Assembly (NCBI GenBank): GCA_049421205.1
Contig: JBMSMQ010000001.1
Coordinates: 76,925-140,924 of the forward strand
From: JAFMIT01 sp049421205
GTDB lineage: Bacteria; Actinomycetota; Actinomycetes; S36-B12; UBA5976
Direction: 5' to 3'
DNA: 64,000 bases
The notes below the pieces were generated by a model, which was not told the origin of the DNA, did no database searches, and saw only the letters and a program-made list of their open reading frames with translations. This document shows, one piece after another, positions 40,255 to 48,666 of this stretch. How positions within the stretch are numbered: the stretch's first letter is position 1; every line of letters starts with the position of its first letter. The position numbers and the translations under genes were made by a program.

Positions 40255-43023
40255 TTCCTCGATTGGTGGACAAGCGCAGGTTAAATTGCGATCTCCATAT
40301 GCTCCATCAATGCGACCAACCGGAGGCCAATATTTACTTACGGCGCCATTTGGAAAACCAGCCATCAGACGTGCTTCTTTACTTCGATCAGACGCTAAAA
40401 GCGATAATGCAGTATGAGGAGCCGAGGTCAATGGTGAATCCTCAAGTGAAACTCGACCCTCTTCCACATCGCGAATTTCATTTCTTATTGAAACCATTGC
40501 TTCAACAAATCGATTGATTTCCGTAAGCGATTCCGATTCCGTTGGTTCAATCATCAATGTGCCGGCCACTGGGAATGACATTGTGGGCGCATGAAACCCA
40601 AAATCGATGAGCCGCTTTGCGATGTCATCAACAGTGACGCCACTCGATTTTGTCAAAGGTCGAACATCAACAATACATTCATGGGCAACGAGTCCTGCTT
40701 TGTTTGAGTAAAGAATTGGAAAATGGTCTTCCAACTTTTTAGCGATGTAGTTGGCGCTCAAAATTGCAACCTCAGTTGCCGTTCTTAATCCAGTAGACGA
40801 CATCATACGAATATAGGCGTATGGAATTGGAAGAATTCCTGCGGATCCAAATGGCGCACCTGAAATCGCACCAATCTCTGCGTCCACAGAATGTGTAGGT
40901 AGAAACGGCGCTAGATGGCTTCTCACTGCAACCGGACCAACACCAGGACCTCCCCCACCATGAGGGATGCAGAATGTTTTATGAAGATTGAGATGAGAAA
41001 CATCGGCACCAAACTTTCCTGGTTTGGCAATTCCAACGAGTGCATTGAGATTTGCACCATCAACATACACTTGCGCTCCGATTTCATGCATCTTTTGACA
41101 TATCATGGTGATACCGTCTTCAAACACACCGTGTGTAGATGGATATGTAACCATAATTGCTGCAATTCGTTTTCCGAATTGTTGGATTTTGGCTTCGATA
41201 TCTTCTAACTCGACGTTGCCTTCAGCGTCACAATTAATGACCACAACTTGCATTCCCGCCATAACTGCTGAAGCGGCATTGGTTCCATGGGCGCTGGATG
41301 GTATCAAACAAATCGTTCGATCATTCTCACCGTTCGATTTGTGGAATTTAGAAATAGCCAGTAACCCAGCAAATTCACCTTGAGAACCTGCATTCGGCTG
41401 CAAGCTCACACGATCATATCCAGTCACTTCGCAGAGATAGTCCTCAAGGCTTTGTATCAAGGTTCTCCAGCCAATATTCTGATTCTCTGGGGCGAATGGA
41501 TGAGCGTTTGCGAACTCTGGCCAAGTAATTGCTGCCATCTCGGTCGCAGCATTAAGTTTCATAGTGCAAGAGCCAAGCGGAATCATGGTTCTATCAAGTG
41601 CCAAATCTTTGTCAGAGAGTTTTCGCAGATATCGCATCATTTCGGTTTCACTTTGGTATTGCGTGAACACAGGATGGTCAAGCGCTTGAGTTGATCGTTT
41701 GTTTTCTAACTCAATCTTTCGATCAACAAAAGGAACTCCCCACGCTTCGAGTAACACCTTTGCCGTTTCTAGGGTTGAGGTTTCATCAAACGAAACAGAG
41801 ACAACGTCACTAGATATTTTTCTGATATTGATATTGACGCTCAGCGCTTTTCTTACGTACTCATCTGCATTGAAGACCTTGAAAGCAACTGTATCGAAAA
41901 ATTCTTTATGAATCGGAATGATATGTGATTCAATAAGTGAAAATTCAAACTTGCGGGCAATTTCATGGACTCTGAACGCTATATTCTGCAAACCTTCGAA
42001 TCCGTGATACGACGCATACATTGCGGAGATAATTGCAAGTAACGCCTGTGCGGTGCAAATATTGCTCGTTGCCTTATCTCTGCGGATATGTTGCTCACGC
42101 GTTTGTAGGGCTAGTCGATAGGCAGTATTCCCATGAGCATCGACTGACACACCAACAAGACGTCCAGGTAACGAACGCTCAAAACCTTTTTTCACGGCAA
42201 TAAAACCAGCATGGGGTCCACCGAATCCCATTGGAACACCGAATCGTTGAGCAGAACCAGTTACAACGTCAGCACCTAACTGACCTGGAGATTCAAGCAC
42301 TGTCAGCGATAACAGATCAGCTGTAACGGCAACCATACAATCGTTTTGGTGCGCCGTCTCGATAATCGGACCAATATTTCGAATCAAACCAGAACTCGTT
42401 GGATAGGACAGAACAACTGCGTAAGCATCCTTGAACTTCATTTGTTCAACATCTTCTACTCGAACGTCTATTCCGAGAGGAAGTGCTCGTGTTTTAACAA
42501 CATTAAGAATCTGAGGATGGGTGTCTTGATCAATCAAAATTACATTTGAATCTTTTGAACTGACTCGTTTGAGCAACGTCATCGCCTCTGCAACTGCCGT
42601 TGGCTCATCCAAAAGTGATGCACCAGCGATATCCATTCCCGTTAATTCTGAAATCATCGTTTGAAAATTCAGCAAAGCTTCAAGACGACCTTGAGAAATC
42701 TCTGGTTGATATGGCGTATACGACGTGTACCAAGCTGGATTTTCAAGCACATTTCTTTGAATCACGCTTGGAGTGATTGTGTTGTAGTAGCCCTGACCTA
42801 TGAGCGAAATTGCGTTTACGTTCTTGTTAGCGAGTTCGCGCAAATGCTGCAGCACTTCAATTTCTGACATCGCCTCTGGTAGTTCAAGCGGGTCCTCAAT
42901 GAGAATTGAGCGAGGAACGGCATTCTCAATTAATCGATCAAGCGACTCATAACCAACGGAATCAAGCATCAGTTGGATTTCTGTTGATGATGGGCCAATG
43001 TGGCGATGAGAAAAATCAGACAT
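40234..43023 (-). CDS. gcvP: Glycine dehydrogenase (decarboxylating), P protein
   Basis: 929-residue single-chain P protein of the glycine cleavage system, containing both ancestral halves. It decarboxylates glycine and passes the aminomethyl group to GcvH. The PLP lysine is in Asn-Leu-His-Lys-Thr-Phe, followed by the glycine-rich Pro-His-Gly-Gly-Gly-Gly-Pro-Gly. The N-terminus Asp-Phe-Ser-His-Arg-His-Ile-Gly-Pro is the family start, so ATG 43023 is chosen; an in-frame ATG at 43119 lies inside the riboswitch. gcvT is not in the window and gcvH lies 2.5 kb away. Confidence 0.96.
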   Translation of the reverse strand: MSDFSHRHIGPSSTEIQLMLDSVGYESLDRLIENAVPRSILIEDPLELPEAMSEIEVLQHLRELANKNVNAISLIGQGYYNTITPSVIQRNVLENPAWYTSYTPYQPEISQGRLEALLNFQTMISELTGMDIAGASLLDEPTAVAEAMTLLKRVSSKDSNVILIDQDTHPQILNVVKTRALPLGIDVRVEDVEQMKFKDAYAVVLSYPTSSGLIRNIGPIIETAHQNDCMVAVTADLLSLTVLESPGQLGADVVTGSAQRFGVPMGFGGPHAGFIAVKKGFERSLPGRLVGVSVDAHGNTAYRLALQTREQHIRRDKATSNICTAQALLAIISAMYASYHGFEGLQNIAFRVHEIARKFEFSLIESHIIPIHKEFFDTVAFKVFNADEYVRKALSVNINIRKISSDVVSVSFDETSTLETAKVLLEAWGVPFVDRKIELENKRSTQALDHPVFTQYQSETEMMRYLRKLSDKDLALDRTMIPLGSCTMKLNAATEMAAITWPEFANAHPFAPENQNIGWRTLIQSLEDYLCEVTGYDRVSLQPNAGSQGEFAGLLAISKFHKSNGENDRTICLIPSSAHGTNAASAVMAGMQVVVINCDAEGNVELEDIEAKIQQFGKRIAAIMVTYPSTHGVFEDGITMICQKMHEIGAQVYVDGANLNALVGIAKPGKFGADVSHLNLHKTFCIPHGGGGPGVGPVAVRSHLAPFLPTHSVDAEIGAISGAPFGSAGILPIPYAYIRMMSSTGLRTATEVAILSANYIAKKLEDHFPILYSNKAGLVAHECIVDVRPLTKSSGVTVDDIAKRLIDFGFHAPTMSFPVAGTLMIEPTESESLTEINRFVEAMVSIRNEIRDVEEGRVSLEDSPLTSAPHTALSLLASDRSKEARLMAGFPNGAVSKYWPPVGRIDGAYGDRNLTCACPPIEELALENF

Positions 43024-43030
43024 ACAGCAC

Positions 43031-43045
43031 GCCTCTCTACGAGGC
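43031..43045 (-). promoter_or_regulatory. Hairpin sequestering the gcvP ribosome-binding site
   Basis: Minus-strand GCCTC-GTAGA-GAGGC forms a five-pair stem. Its 3' arm contains the GAGAGG Shine-Dalgarno sequence (43037-43032), eight bases before ATG 43023. It follows the second glycine aptamer, so it is the likely expression platform of a translational ON switch. Confidence 0.6.
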
Positions 43046-43213
43046 CCCTCTGTCATTCGCTGGTGCGACCTGAGAGTTTCGAGCGTTCGCTCTTTCCCCT
43101 TCGGTGAATGCCTTTGCATTTCTTTTCAGATGTTCTCAAAATCAGCGGTTCGGTTGCCTGAGAGTTTCTGGGGCGTTGCTCCTTCGGCGGGTTTTACCAC
43201 TCTCCCGCTGACT
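43046..43213 (-). ncRNA. Tandem glycine riboswitch
   Basis: Two glycine aptamers in series on the gcvP leader. The first (about 43211-43142) shows GGGAGAGT, GCCGAAGGAG and AAACTCTCAGGCAA, closed by GCGG/CCGC-type pairing. The second (about 43130-43050) has ACCGAAGGGG and AAACTCTCAGG and ends near GACAGAGGGG. These are the standard conserved strings of gcvT-type RNAs. Glycine binding is expected to raise gcvP expression. Only about 26 bases lie between the merR stop and the first aptamer, so the promoter probably overlaps the end of merR, or there is readthrough. Confidence 0.93.
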
Positions 43214-43239
43214 GATTCTGAACGGCATCAGTCTAGAGG

Positions 43240-43731
43240 CTACATTGCCTGCTTGCGAGCACGACGCAGAGAAAGTTCATCATTTGAAGTAATAAGTGGT
43301 TCCTCAGATATTGGCAATTGGTTAAGCGTGGCTTCAACTTCTGTCACGATTGAACCTAAGGCGATCCCGAAAACCCCTTGACCGCCGCGAAGTAAGTCAA
43401 TGACCTCATCGTCAGATCGACACTCATAAATTGATGCCCCATCTGACATAAGGGTAATACTTGAAAGATCTTCAATGCCCTGCTGGCGCACATAATCAAT
43501 AGCCGCCCGGATATTTTGCAAGGACACACCAGTATCGAGCAGCCGCTTCACTACTTTGAGAACGAGAATGTCGTAAAAGCTGTAGAGTCGTATGGAGCCT
43601 GAACCCTGTGCGCTTTGCATTGATGGCTCAATCAGGCCAGTTCTGGCCCAATAATCAAGTTGGCGATAGGTAATCCCTGCTACTGAGCAGGCAGTTGTGC
43701 CTTTGAATCCGAGTGATTTCAAATCCTGCAC
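43240..43731 (-). CDS. MerR family transcriptional regulator
   Basis: 163-residue regulator with an N-terminal MerR winged helix (Gly-Ile-Thr-Tyr-Arg-Gln-Leu-Asp-Tyr-Trp-Ala-Arg-Thr-Gly-Leu near residues 19-33) and no metal-binding cysteines in the C-terminal part. It resembles the second MerR protein that follows ftsR and the DUF151 gene in actinobacteria. Target genes unknown. GTG start with AAGGAG seven bases upstream. It lies directly upstream of the gcvP riboswitch. Confidence 0.88.
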   Translation of the reverse strand: MQDLKSLGFKGTTACSVAGITYRQLDYWARTGLIEPSMQSAQGSGSIRLYSFYDILVLKVVKRLLDTGVSLQNIRAAIDYVRQQGIEDLSSITLMSDGASIYECRSDDEVIDLLRGGQGVFGIALGSIVTEVEATLNQLPISEEPLITSNDELSLRRARKQAM

Positions 43732-43756
43732 ACTAACTCCTTGGGGAAGAGTGAGA

Positions 43757-43787
43757 ACTCTAGCCTTCTAAACTTCACGAATGTCAA
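43757..43787 (-). promoter_or_regulatory. Promoter of merR with consensus -35
   Basis: Perfect TTGACA (43787-43782) and TAGAGT (43762-43757), 19 bases apart, in the 79-base gap before merR. One of the few promoters here with a clear -35, used by a gene that has a leader and Shine-Dalgarno site. Confidence 0.5.
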
Positions 43788-43810
43788 GGACACGCCGATT
43801 GAACCTCAAG

Positions 43811-44302
43811 TTAAGGTTGAGTGTCGAAATCATCTGGATTGAGATCCTCAAGGAAATTTATGAAAGCCTCAATCTCTTCCTCGGGACTTTCCCCGTCGGA
43901 TTCATCTCTTTGAATCAATTTTGACGCCACTTCGTACACCTCAGCTGTTGCCAAAACCGGCACATCGGCGCGGATGGCTAATGCAACAGCATCACTCGGA
44001 CGTGCGGAGACTCGCTTCCCACTGCTGAATACGAGTTCTGCGAAGAATGTATTGTTTTGAATATTATTGATATGCACGGCCTCTATCTGAACATCAAAAG
44101 TTTCAAGGATATCCATTATGAGATTATGCGTGAGAGGTCGCGGTGGAGTTATCCCTTGTTGCGCTAGCGAAATAGCCTCTGCTTCGATCGGTCCAATAAC
44201 TATTTCGAGGATTCGTGAATCATCATCGATTTTTTGAAGCCACAACAAAGCGACATTCGATGATTCTTCAACGTGGACACCTATGACTTCAAGGTGAATC
44301 AC
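43811..44302 (-). CDS. DUF151 bifunctional nuclease-domain protein
   Basis: 163-residue DUF151 protein. Typical pieces: Leu-Glu-Ile-Val-Ile-Gly-Pro-Ile-Glu-Ala, Pro-Arg-Pro-Leu-Thr-His, and the signature Arg-Pro-Ser-Asp-Ala-Val-Ala-Leu-Ala. The tail is acidic. Plant and thermophile members have been reported as nucleases, but the function in actinobacteria is open. GTG start overlaps the ftsR stop by four bases, so they are coupled. Confidence 0.88.
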   Translation of the reverse strand: MIHLEVIGVHVEESSNVALLWLQKIDDDSRILEIVIGPIEAEAISLAQQGITPPRPLTHNLIMDILETFDVQIEAVHINNIQNNTFFAELVFSSGKRVSARPSDAVALAIRADVPVLATAEVYEVASKLIQRDESDGESPEEEIEAFINFLEDLNPDDFDTQP

Positions 44303-45000
44303 AAGATTTTCCCTAACCCTGTGCGCACAAGGGCTATGTGTAACGCTGTGCAGAGCGCTGCGATTTCCCGCGCCTTCTCTTGTGCCACCTGATCAGCCGA
44401 GGGCTCTTTCGAGCGCCTAATCGGATTTGTCACCTGCTCTACCAAGCTGATCTCTCTGTCTGCTGCTATTCTGAATTGTCGAAGGTGACGGGGTTCGATA
44501 CCAAAGTCTGAGAGTGAAAGACATGCTTTTACTATTTCGACATCTTCAATTGAGTAAAACTGCTTGTTGTTTTCAATCAAGCCAAATTCCAAAACAGACT
44601 GGAAAAATTCAGCATCAGCGCCTGCATTTTCAAGTAGTTCAGACTTATTCAATCTGATAACCGAAGACGTAATGAATTGTTCAGGATCTGGTAAATCATT
44701 GACAAGGCTCAATGGGCGAACTGTGCCGTCAGTGATGTTCAATCCCCTATCGAGCGCTTCAAGATGTTCCTTAATGACACGCAATGGCAGATATTGATCA
44801 CGTTGCATTGCTAGGACATAACGCAGACGCTGAATATCAGCATGCGAATATTTACGATAACCAGACCCAGTTCGTTGAGGTTCAACTAAACCTTCGTTTT
44901 CTAAAAACCTCAGTTTCGATATGGTCAAATCGGGAAATTCCGGCTTGAGAAGTTCGAGAGCATCACCAATGCTCATGAGATGCCGTTCGGCTAATGACAT
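44299..45000 (-). CDS. ftsR: FtsR-like MerR regulator
   Basis: 233-residue MerR-family regulator: DNA-binding winged helix at about residues 9-75 with Ile-Ser-Lys-Leu-Arg-Phe-Leu-Glu-Asn-Glu-Gly-Leu-Val and Gly-Tyr-Arg-Lys-Tyr, then helical regions. In Corynebacterium the orthologue in the same garA-ftsR-DUF151 cluster activates ftsZ. The name rests on that synteny and general similarity. Start overlaps the garA stop by one base (TGATG). A downstream ATG (codon 9) is possible. Confidence 0.87.
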   Translation of the reverse strand: MSLAERHLMSIGDALELLKPEFPDLTISKLRFLENEGLVEPQRTGSGYRKYSHADIQRLRYVLAMQRDQYLPLRVIKEHLEALDRGLNITDGTVRPLSLVNDLPDPEQFITSSVIRLNKSELLENAGADAEFFQSVLEFGLIENNKQFYSIEDVEIVKACLSLSDFGIEPRHLRQFRIAADREISLVEQVTNPIRRSKEPSADQVAQEKAREIAALCTALHIALVRTGLGKIL

Positions 45001-45473
45001 CAGTTACCTCCAGGAAGAAGAAACGTAAATTTAAACTTTCCAAACTGAAGTTCGTCACCAGAAACCAAAAATGCTTTCTGAGAAATTAACTCACGATTGA
45101 GATATGTGCCATTCAAACTGCCCGTATCGAGGACAGTCCACACGATTCCCTCTGAAGTGCGGGTGCTTTGAATCTCTGCATGCTTTCGGCTCACGGTGAT
45201 GTCGTCAAGGAATAAATCGCATCCAGCATCTCGCCCGACCGTAATGATCTCACCTTCTAGAATGAGTGTTTCACCGACTGTTGCTCCGCGAAGTACAACA
45301 AGTGCAGCTTGATTCTGTTGTAATTCGACGGCATCTATTGCAACAGAGTTTTCATCTGCATTAATCTGATCAAGAGAGAGTGAGCCTGTGTCTTCGATAT
45401 GACCACACTCTGGGCATTGACTACCAACATAAAGTTTTTTGCAAGTTGTGCAGGTGATGCTGTCACTCATCAT
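45000..45473 (-). CDS. garA: GarA-like FHA protein with N-terminal zinc ribbon
   Basis: 157-residue protein: zinc ribbon Cys8-x2-Cys11...Cys20-x2-Cys23, a linker, then an FHA domain with Gly80-Arg81, Ser95-Arg-Lys-His98 and Asn121-Gly-Thr. Mycobacterial GarA/OdhI has an unstructured N-terminus with a Thr-Thr phosphorylation motif that binds back to the FHA domain and controls 2-oxoglutarate metabolism. Here that motif is not clear; Glu27-Asp-Thr29-Gly-Ser could be a remnant. Gene position next to gcvH and ftsR supports orthology. ATG 45470 is an alternative start. Confidence 0.85.
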   Translation of the reverse strand: MMSDSITCTTCKKLYVGSQCPECGHIEDTGSLSLDQINADENSVAIDAVELQQNQAALVVLRGATVGETLILEGEIITVGRDAGCDLFLDDITVSRKHAEIQSTRTSEGIVWTVLDTGSLNGTYLNRELISQKAFLVSGDELQFGKFKFTFLLPGGN

Positions 45474-45502
45474 TTCAACCTCAAGTAGAACTTCATATCA
45501 GT

Positions 45503-45508
45503 AGCCTA
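45503..45508 (-). promoter_or_regulatory. Candidate -10 box for garA
   Basis: TAGGCT on the minus strand in the 55-base gap after gcvH. A start near 45496 gives a 23-base leader with TTGAGG before the ATG. Confidence 0.4.
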
Positions 45509-45528
45509 CTTTGTCATAAGATTTTTGC

Positions 45529-45912
45529 CTACTGGGTTAAAGTTTGATACTCCGCTGCAGTCAGCAAATCGAATTGAGATAAATCGCCAGTAATTTCAAC
45601 TTCGATTAACCAGCCGGCGCTGTAGCTATCTTGGTTGATTAATTCAGGTGTTGTCTCAACTTTCTCATTTACACCAATAACAACACCAGTCACAGGTGAG
45701 TAAATTTCAGAAACACTTTTTGTACTCTCTACTTCACCACACGACTGGCCGGTTGTAAGTGAATCACCAACAGACGGAAGGGCAACAAAAACTATGTCTC
45801 CAAGTGAACCTTGAGCGTAGTCTGTGATCCCAAAACGTATTTTTTGTTCTCCAAGATCTTCTACCCACTCGTGCTCTTTGGTGTAGTACAGGTTCTCCGG
45901 TGTGTTTGACAT
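45529..45912 (-). CDS. gcvH: Glycine cleavage system H protein
   Basis: 127-residue lipoyl-carrier protein shuttling the methylamine intermediate between the P and T proteins. The lipoylated lysine is in Gly-Glu-Val-Glu-Ser-Thr-Lys-Ser, and the family pieces Tyr-Thr-Lys-Glu-His-Glu-Trp and Gly-Asp-Ile-Val-Phe-Val are present. It abuts pgsA, with AAAGGA as ribosome-binding site. In many actinobacteria gcvH precedes garA as here. gcvP is regulated separately by the riboswitch, so subunit expression is split. Confidence 0.95.
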   Translation of the reverse strand: MSNTPENLYYTKEHEWVEDLGEQKIRFGITDYAQGSLGDIVFVALPSVGDSLTTGQSCGEVESTKSVSEIYSPVTGVVIGVNEKVETTPELINQDSYSAGWLIEVEITGDLSQFDLLTAAEYQTLTQ

Positions 45913-46455
45913 TTAATTTCCTTTCAACGCCTGTATGCCTTGCCTGAGGTAAAGATACCCTGCATACCAGTAGGTAACAATGGCCCAGGCTAGGAAAGAA
46001 ATTCCTATGAACTTGAAAGTTTCACTCGCTTCTAATTCGAAATCGCTGAGTATGAGAATCGGGAATGCGTACATCAACATTAACGTGCCAGCCTTTCCAA
46101 TGTAGTGGACAGGGGGAATTTCAAATCTGCGATATCGAAGCAAGAGATAAAAAAGTCCGAGCCCAACCTCCCGTAATATCAAAGTGAAAACGACCCAGAC
46201 GGGAATCAATTCGTTGTTGAGCACTATGAACAACGCAGTAACTATGTAGAGCCGGTCGGCTAAAGGATCAAGTTTGGCACCGAGGTCAGAAAACTGTTGC
46301 AGTTTTCGTGCGAGATAACCATCCAACCAATCAGAAATACCAGCGTAGGCAAAAAGAATAAGTACAACTACATAATTGATATCTATGAATCCAAAATAGA
46401 TAAGGAATAGCACGCCAACAAGTCTCGTAAACGAGATAATGTTTGGTATCGTCAT
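45913..46455 (-). CDS. pgsA: CDP-alcohol phosphatidyltransferase (PgsA-like)
   Basis: 180-residue membrane enzyme of phospholipid synthesis with the complete family motif Asp-Trp-Leu-Asp-Gly-Tyr-Leu-Ala-Arg, eight residues, Gly-x3-Asp-x3-Asp. About five or six hydrophobic segments. Phosphatidylglycerophosphate synthase is the most likely activity, but cardiolipin or inositol-phosphate synthases share the motif. The start ATG 46455 has AAGG upstream and begins 14 bases after the tRNA-Pro 3' end; the open frame further up runs through the tRNA. Confidence 0.88.
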   Translation of the reverse strand: MTIPNIISFTRLVGVLFLIYFGFIDINYVVVLILFAYAGISDWLDGYLARKLQQFSDLGAKLDPLADRLYIVTALFIVLNNELIPVWVVFTLILREVGLGLFYLLLRYRRFEIPPVHYIGKAGTLMLMYAFPILILSDFELEASETFKFIGISFLAWAIVTYWYAGYLYLRQGIQALKGN

Positions 46456-46469
46456 ATTGCAACCTTTCG

Positions 46470-46543
<74 letters not shown>

Positions 46544-46562
46544 TGTGGAAAATGAATCAGAC

Positions 46563-47984
46563 TTATTTTCGCTTTCGCATCCTTACTCCTATTTGGATTG
46601 GAGTACCTGTGAAGCCAAACTTTTCTCTGAGACGACGCTCAATGAACCGTCTGTATCCTGCTTCTATGAACCCTGTGGCAAAGAGTATGAAACGCGGCGG
46701 ACACGTGGATGCTTGAGTTGCAAACAAGATTCGTGGCTGTTTACCGCTTCTGACAGGGTGCGGATGGGCAGACTCAATTTCCTTTATGAATTGGTTTAGT
46801 TGTCCTGTTGAAATTCGTTTATTCCACTCTTCCAAAACAGTTTCAAGAATCGGTGCGAGTTTTCCAACATTCCTTCCAGTCAGAGCCGAAAGGTTAATTC
46901 GTGGTGCCCAAGAGACATGGGCTAAGTCCAATTCAATCTCTCTTTCGAGATATGGCCTTCGTTCCTCATCAACTAAATCCCATTTATTGATAACGAGAAT
47001 GAGTGATCGACCAGATTCTTCTACAAAGGAGAGAATTCTTTGGTCTTGCTCGGAGATCGGTTCGCTACCATCGATCAGCATAAGCACAATGTCGCTACGT
47101 TCAATTGCAGCATTTGTGCGTAGCACTGCATAATATTCTTGACCTTCGGCTTGGGTGTATCGTTTTCGAATACCTGCGGTATCCACAAGCATCCAGTCAC
47201 GATCACCAAGTGTTACTTTTTCATCAATTGGATCAACCGTTGTACCAGCAACGTGATGAACAACCGCTCTTTGCATCCCAGTAAGTTGATTGAGTAATGA
47301 GGATTTACCTACATTAGGTTTCCCAACCAAACTGATTCTTGGCAAATTTGAATGTACAAGAGTTTTTGCATCAATTGTTGCAATCGAATCAACTACTTTG
47401 TCGAGAAGTTCACCACTACCTCGGCCATGTAATGCACTTACTGGGTACGGCTCACCAAGACCAAGATTCCAAAGTGTTCCGACAAGAAGTTCTTTGGTCT
47501 CATCATCTACCTTATTCGCAACCAAAATCGTAGGTTTATGTGAACGTCGGGCTAAGTCAATGAGTACTTCGTCATCTCGCTGTGATCCCACTGAGATGTC
47601 GATTACTAATACAACAATATCGGCAAGAGATATAGTAAATTCCACTTGTTCGCGAATGCTCTTCGAAAGACCTTCGGATTTTGACTCGTAACCTCCGGTG
47701 TCAATAACCAGAAATTCACAACCGTTCCATTCCGTTGGATAAAAAATCCTATCTCTCGTGACACCTGGCCTATCTTCAACGACAGCTTCCCTATGTCCAA
47801 GAATTCGATTCACTAACGTTGATTTTCCCACGTTAGGCCGTCCAATAATTGCAACGGTTGCCAATCGTTTTTCTTCAAACGGAATAACACCATCAGTCTG
47901 AGAGTTAACAAGTAATTCGTTAATCACATCTTCGTCTGACAGTGACTCGTCGACAAAATCATCAAACCGTTCGTCTATAGTCAT
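46563..47984 (-). CDS. der: Ribosome biogenesis GTPase Der
   Basis: 473-residue double-domain GTPase needed for 50S subunit assembly. First P loop Gly-Arg-Pro-Asn-Val-Gly-Lys-Ser-Thr (about 49-57), second Gly-Lys-Pro-Asn-Val-Gly-Lys-Ser-Ser (about 221-229), each with Asp-Thr-(Gly/Ala)-Gly and Asn-Lys-x-Asp. KH-like C-terminal domain with a basic end. N-terminal acidic extension of about 40 residues as in other actinobacteria. Overlaps cmk by four bases. Confidence 0.96.
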   Translation of the reverse strand: MTIDERFDDFVDESLSDEDVINELLVNSQTDGVIPFEEKRLATVAIIGRPNVGKSTLVNRILGHREAVVEDRPGVTRDRIFYPTEWNGCEFLVIDTGGYESKSEGLSKSIREQVEFTISLADIVVLVIDISVGSQRDDEVLIDLARRSHKPTILVANKVDDETKELLVGTLWNLGLGEPYPVSALHGRGSGELLDKVVDSIATIDAKTLVHSNLPRISLVGKPNVGKSSLLNQLTGMQRAVVHHVAGTTVDPIDEKVTLGDRDWMLVDTAGIRKRYTQAEGQEYYAVLRTNAAIERSDIVLMLIDGSEPISEQDQRILSFVEESGRSLILVINKWDLVDEERRPYLEREIELDLAHVSWAPRINLSALTGRNVGKLAPILETVLEEWNKRISTGQLNQFIKEIESAHPHPVRSGKQPRILFATQASTCPPRFILFATGFIEAGYRRFIERRLREKFGFTGTPIQIGVRMRKRK

Positions 47985-48652
47985 CTTTTACCAGATTCGA
48001 AGAGTGATTTAATGAGATCCACAACTTCTTCAAGCGTTTTATCAGAAGCATCAACTTCAAGAGCATCATCAGATTTCGTCAATGGAGACATTTCTCGCAT
48101 TGTGTCTAGATGGTCCCTTAAATTAATACTTTCCAATGTCTCATCTATATTTAATGAAAGTTCCTGACTTCTGCGCTGTGCCCTGACTTCTGCCGACGCA
48201 GTGAGAAAAATCTTTACATCTGCATTTGGTGCAACAACAGTCGCTATATCTCTTCCTTCAATGACTACATCAAGGTCTTTCTCGACACAGGCATCTATAT
48301 AGTTTTGTTGTAACGCAACTGCAAACTTCCTGATTACACTTGAAGCAGCATACGTTGAAACTTGCTTCGAAATATGTTCTGATCGAATTTCTTCACTGAC
48401 ATCTTCACCATTTAAAAACATAAAAGTTTTGTCATCATTAAATTCTTGTCGGATTTCATAGGACTTCAAAATTTCCTCGGTAACTTCCGCTACGGAAATA
48501 TCCGCTCGCACGAGGGCGAGCGTTACGGTCCTGTAGAACGCGCCTGTATCCAAGAGACAACCATTTAGTTCTTTGGCAAGCATTTTGCTGACACTTGATT
48601 TTCCGGCTCCCGCAGGACCATCAATTGCTATTATTTTTGCTCGCACAGACAT
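47981..48652 (-). CDS. cmk: Cytidylate kinase
   Basis: 223-residue (d)CMP kinase. P loop Gly-Pro-Ala-Gly-Ala-Gly-Lys-Ser-Ser at residues 12-20, Asp-Thr-Gly-Ala-Phe-Tyr-Arg substrate motif, and Glu-Gly-Arg-Asp-Ile-Ala-Thr. It supplies CDP/dCDP. Gene order tyrA-cmk-der is standard in actinobacteria. A gap of 14 bases separates it from tyrA and it overlaps der. Confidence 0.95.
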   Translation of the reverse strand: MSVRAKIIAIDGPAGAGKSSVSKMLAKELNGCLLDTGAFYRTVTLALVRADISVAEVTEEILKSYEIRQEFNDDKTFMFLNGEDVSEEIRSEHISKQVSTYAASSVIRKFAVALQQNYIDACVEKDLDVVIEGRDIATVVAPNADVKIFLTASAEVRAQRRSQELSLNIDETLESINLRDHLDTMREMSPLTKSDDALEVDASDKTLEEVVDLIKSLFESGKR

Positions 48653-48666
48653 AATCGTAGCGAATG

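Noticed and set aside
43024..43119. N-terminal extension of gcvP from ATG 43119
   Set aside because: This stretch is the second glycine aptamer and the hairpin; the P-protein family begins at 43023.
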